Under the pieces are notes generated by a model. The model did not search any database, was not told the origin of the DNA, and was given only the letters and a program-made list of their open reading frames with translations. Source: Alphaproteobacteria bacterium (GTDB taxonomy: Bacteria > Pseudomonadota > Alphaproteobacteria > Caulobacterales > Caulobacteraceae). From it: a DNA stretch of 64,000 nucleotides. Numbering within the stretch: the stretch's first letter is position 1; each line of letters opens with the position of its first letter. The translations under genes were made by a program, and so were the position numbers. The DNA lies in assembly GCA_018821435.1 (NCBI GenBank), contig JAHJME010000012.1, forward strand, positions 1 through 64,000. The letters are read 5' to 3'. Positions 61,976 to 64,000 of this stretch are shown here, one piece after another.

Positions 61976-63226
61976 CTACTTGATGCGCGGGGGCGGATTG
62001 CGGCCCACGTCCATGATCAGCTTGGTCAGCAGGTAGAGCCGGGGCGTCACGCTCTTGAGGTCGATCCACTCCTTGTCGGAGTGGAAGTCGCCGCCCACCG
62101 GACCAAGGCCGTCCAGGGCCGGCACGCCGGCCTCGATGGCCAGCGCCGACTCGGACGCTCCGCCGTTGCCGCCCCGGCCCAGCGTCAGGCCCAGCCCGGC
62201 GTAGATCGCTTCCGCCCGGTCGGCCAGGGCGTCGGTGGCCGGGTTGTTCGGCAGGGGTGGGAACGAGGTCTGGCGGCTGACCGTGACCGTGGTGTCTGGA
62301 ATGGTCGGCGACTTGGCGCTGGTCTCCATCGCGCCCACCACCCGTTCGACCTCGGCCTTTTCCCTCACACGCAGGCTGAGCGTCGCCTTGGCGTCCTCGG
62401 GAATGATGTTGTTGCGCGTGCCGCCCTCGATAATCGTCAGGTTCAGCGTCGTGCCGTCGCCGGTCTTGGGGAACTGGTGCGTGGTCTTCAGCTGGTTGAT
62501 CAGTTCCTCGGCGGCGTTGCGGCCCTCCTGCGGCGCCACGCCGGCGTGGGCGGCGCGGCCCTTCACGGCGACCTCCAGCACGGTCGAGCCCTTGCGCCAG
62601 ACCGTGATCACGTCCGGCGCGTCGCCGGGCTCCATGTTCAGCTCCACATCCGCGTCGGCCAGCAACCGGTCGATCAACTTGCGCGTCCCCGGCGAGCCGC
62701 GTTCCTCGGAGGTCTCGATCAGGAAGACGATCTGCTTGAAGTCCTTGAAGCCCAGGTCGCGCAGGATCTGGATCGCATAGACCCCGCCGACCACACCGCC
62801 CTTCTCGTCGCCCACGCCGGGGCCGGTGATCCGGTCTCCCTTCACCGCGTACGGCCATTTGGCCACCGTGCCGGGTCCGAACACTGTGTCGAGGTGGCCG
62901 ATCATCAGGATGCGGGACTTGCCGGTCCCCTTCAGCGTCGCGACCAGATTGTCCGGCAGGCCGGGGATCTCGGCGGGGACCGTCTCCACCGTCATGCCCA
63001 GCGCCTCGAGTCGCGAGGTGAAGATGGCGGCGACCTTGCGCCCGCCTTCGACGTCGCCGGTGCCTGAGTCGATGTTCACCACCTGCTCCAGCAGCTTGAG
63101 CTGATCGGGCCGGGCCTTCTCGGCCGCCGCCCAGACCTTCGCGTCCTTGGCCATCGCCTTGGGCGCGGCGGCCGCCGGGCTGGCCATCGCCGCCGCCATC
63201 GCCAAAATCACTGCCGTGCGCCGCAT
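61976..63226 (-). CDS. Exported M20 glutamate carboxypeptidase-type exopeptidase
   Basis: A 416-aa zinc exopeptidase of the CPG2 type. Signal peptide (RRTAVILAMAAAMASPAAAAP). Metal site: His in IGHLDTVFGPG, bridging Asp in GPGVGDEKGG, catalytic Glu pair in ETSEERGS, and the last His in GGDFHSDKEW. The inserted dimerisation domain includes GRAAHAGVAPQEGRNA. ATG 63226 has GAGGG seven bases upstream, better than the ATG at 63247. It likely removes C-terminal glutamate or similar residues in the periplasm; substrate not certain. Confidence 0.9.
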   Translation of the reverse strand: MRRTAVILAMAAAMASPAAAAPKAMAKDAKVWAAAEKARPDQLKLLEQVVNIDSGTGDVEGGRKVAAIFTSRLEALGMTVETVPAEIPGLPDNLVATLKGTGKSRILMIGHLDTVFGPGTVAKWPYAVKGDRITGPGVGDEKGGVVGGVYAIQILRDLGFKDFKQIVFLIETSEERGSPGTRKLIDRLLADADVELNMEPGDAPDVITVWRKGSTVLEVAVKGRAAHAGVAPQEGRNAAEELINQLKTTHQFPKTGDGTTLNLTIIEGGTRNNIIPEDAKATLSLRVREKAEVERVVGAMETSAKSPTIPDTTVTVSRQTSFPPLPNNPATDALADRAEAIYAGLGLTLGRGGNGGASESALAIEAGVPALDGLGPVGGDFHSDKEWIDLKSVTPRLYLLTKLIMDVGRNPPPRIK

Positions 63227-63492
63227 TCGATATCCCTCGAAGGTCATGAAAGGCCGACGTCATCGCGCCGCGGTCGCAGATTGATCAGAGCGTCGCAGCC
63301 CTGTCACGGGCGACGTCTATTCCAACGCCGATATCCCAGGCAGCGTGACCCGTCGCGCAGGCGCCGCCGCTCGAAATTCATCCAGCCTGTGGGTGAATCG
63401 ATGGTGACGCTTGCACACCGGCGTTCACCAAGATGGGGTGGTCGGCCGGCCTCTGGGGAGGGGCCGATAGGTGTTGGGTTTTGGGGGCTTAA
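63227..63492. other. Divergent gap before the right-edge gene
   Basis: This 266-base gap separates the carboxypeptidase gene from the partial gene on the plus strand. It holds a small imperfect hairpin (TTCATCC...GGGTGAA, 63377-63397) and a G-rich tract before the ATG at 63493. No gene is visible; promoters for both directions must lie here. Confidence 0.5.
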
Positions 63493-64000
63493 ATGTCGAA
63501 GACGTATTTCAATCTGGCTGGAAGCAATTTCTCCCAGGACTGGTCCAACGCGGCGCTGATCACGACGAACGACATCTGGGACAATGTGCCCAGCATCGTC
63601 GGCTATCTGGGCGAGACCTCCAGCAACAGCGGCAACGACGCCGATCCCCGGACCCTGACCGCGGAAACCACGCTGGGCCAGATCGACGTCATCGCCAACC
63701 AGACCAACACCAACATCACCAACGGCGGCGTCGCCGAGTTCGACGGCATCGTGGCCATGCAGGGTTCGGGCACGGCGCGCGCGCCCAGCCTGGTGCTCTA
63801 TCTGAACGCCTCGGGCCGCCAGGACCTGCACATGGAGTTGGATGTCCGCGACATCGACGGCCTGAACACCGACAACTCGGCCCAGCAGTTCAACATCCAG
63901 TATCGGGTAGGCGACACCGGGGCCTGGACGAACCTGCCCGGCGGCTACATCGCGGACGCCTCGGCGGGCCCGAACCTGACCAAGACCACGCACCTGGCGT
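63493..64000 (+). CDS. Probable large secreted protein, N-terminus only
   Basis: An open frame from ATG 63493 runs off the edge (169 codons seen). The product has no signal peptide and is rich in Asn, Thr, Gly and Asp (NQTNTNITNGGVAEFDG, VRDIDGLNTDNSAQQF, NLPGGYIADASAGPN). This N-terminal module resembles that of alphaproteobacterial and cyanobacterial secreted nuclease/phosphatase or adhesin proteins that carry RTX repeats and leave by type I secretion. The rest is off the edge, so the enzyme domain is not known. Confidence 0.7.
   Translation, partial: MSKTYFNLAGSNFSQDWSNAALITTNDIWDNVPSIVGYLGETSSNSGNDADPRTLTAETTLGQIDVIANQTNTNITNGGVAEFDGIVAMQGSGTARAPSLVLYLNASGRQDLHMELDVRDIDGLNTDNSAQQFNIQYRVGDTGAWTNLPGGYIADASAGPNLTKTTHLA

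Overview
The window is GC-rich chromosomal DNA from an alphaproteobacterium, most likely a Caulobacter or Phenylobacterium-type member of the Caulobacteraceae. The evidence is gene content and order: an RNase E with an acidic insertion in its S1 domain, AmiC next to penicillin-binding protein 1A and RF2, a bactofilin overlapping an M23 peptidase, tyrS divergent from anmK, a complete suf operon led by an IscR-type regulator, a DgcB-like diguanylate cyclase beside an RhlB-like helicase and parE, and glnBA. These are mostly conserved housekeeping genes with a few accessory insertions. I see no prophage, insertion sequence, CRISPR array, rRNA or tRNA gene.

Layout. 1-15000: RNA turnover (rne, running off the left edge), cell-wall synthesis and remodelling (amiC, mrcA, bacA and its M23 partner, anmK), translation (prfB with a programmed +1 frameshift, tyrS), a peroxiredoxin and a periplasmic M20 amidohydrolase. 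An RTX-type secreted protein gene sits between amiC and mrcA. 15000-22100: a Baeyer-Villiger-type monooxygenase, then a tightly coupled trio of DUF4173 membrane protein, OmpR-type response regulator and sensor kinase, with CCTGCACA repeats on both sides. 22200-29350: the Fe-S assembly operon iscR - cysteine desulfurase - sufB - unknown 103-aa gene - sufC - sufD - sufS - sufT - sufA, nearly all genes overlapping or a few bases apart. 29370-37050: small membrane protein, GST, PEP-CTERM protein, PaaG-like isomerase, diguanylate cyclase, DEAD-box helicase and parE.

37100-46300: a TonB-dependent receptor divergent from an esterase - DUF3142 - 797-aa exported protein operon of unknown purpose, then an M61 peptidase divergent from a Kazal-domain lipoprotein. 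46300-48100: glnB-glnA with a clear intrinsic terminator. 48300-58400: thiolase-like enzyme, histidine phosphatase, NAD(P)HX repair enzyme, acetyltransferase, HAD phosphatase, LPG-synthase-like membrane protein, several small proteins and an ABC-F ATPase. 58500-64000: ndk, small proteins, a cobalt-type nitrile hydratase cluster whose accessory gene carries an in-frame stop codon, a DsbA-family protein, a CPG2-like carboxypeptidase, and the start of a large, probably type-I-secreted protein running off the right edge.

The most notable observations are the RF2 frameshift cassette, the nonsense codon in the nitrile hydratase accessory gene beside an alpha subunit with a ten-histidine N-terminus, the unexplained esterase/DUF3142/797-aa operon, the repeats around the two-component locus, and the uncharacterised gene inside the suf operon.
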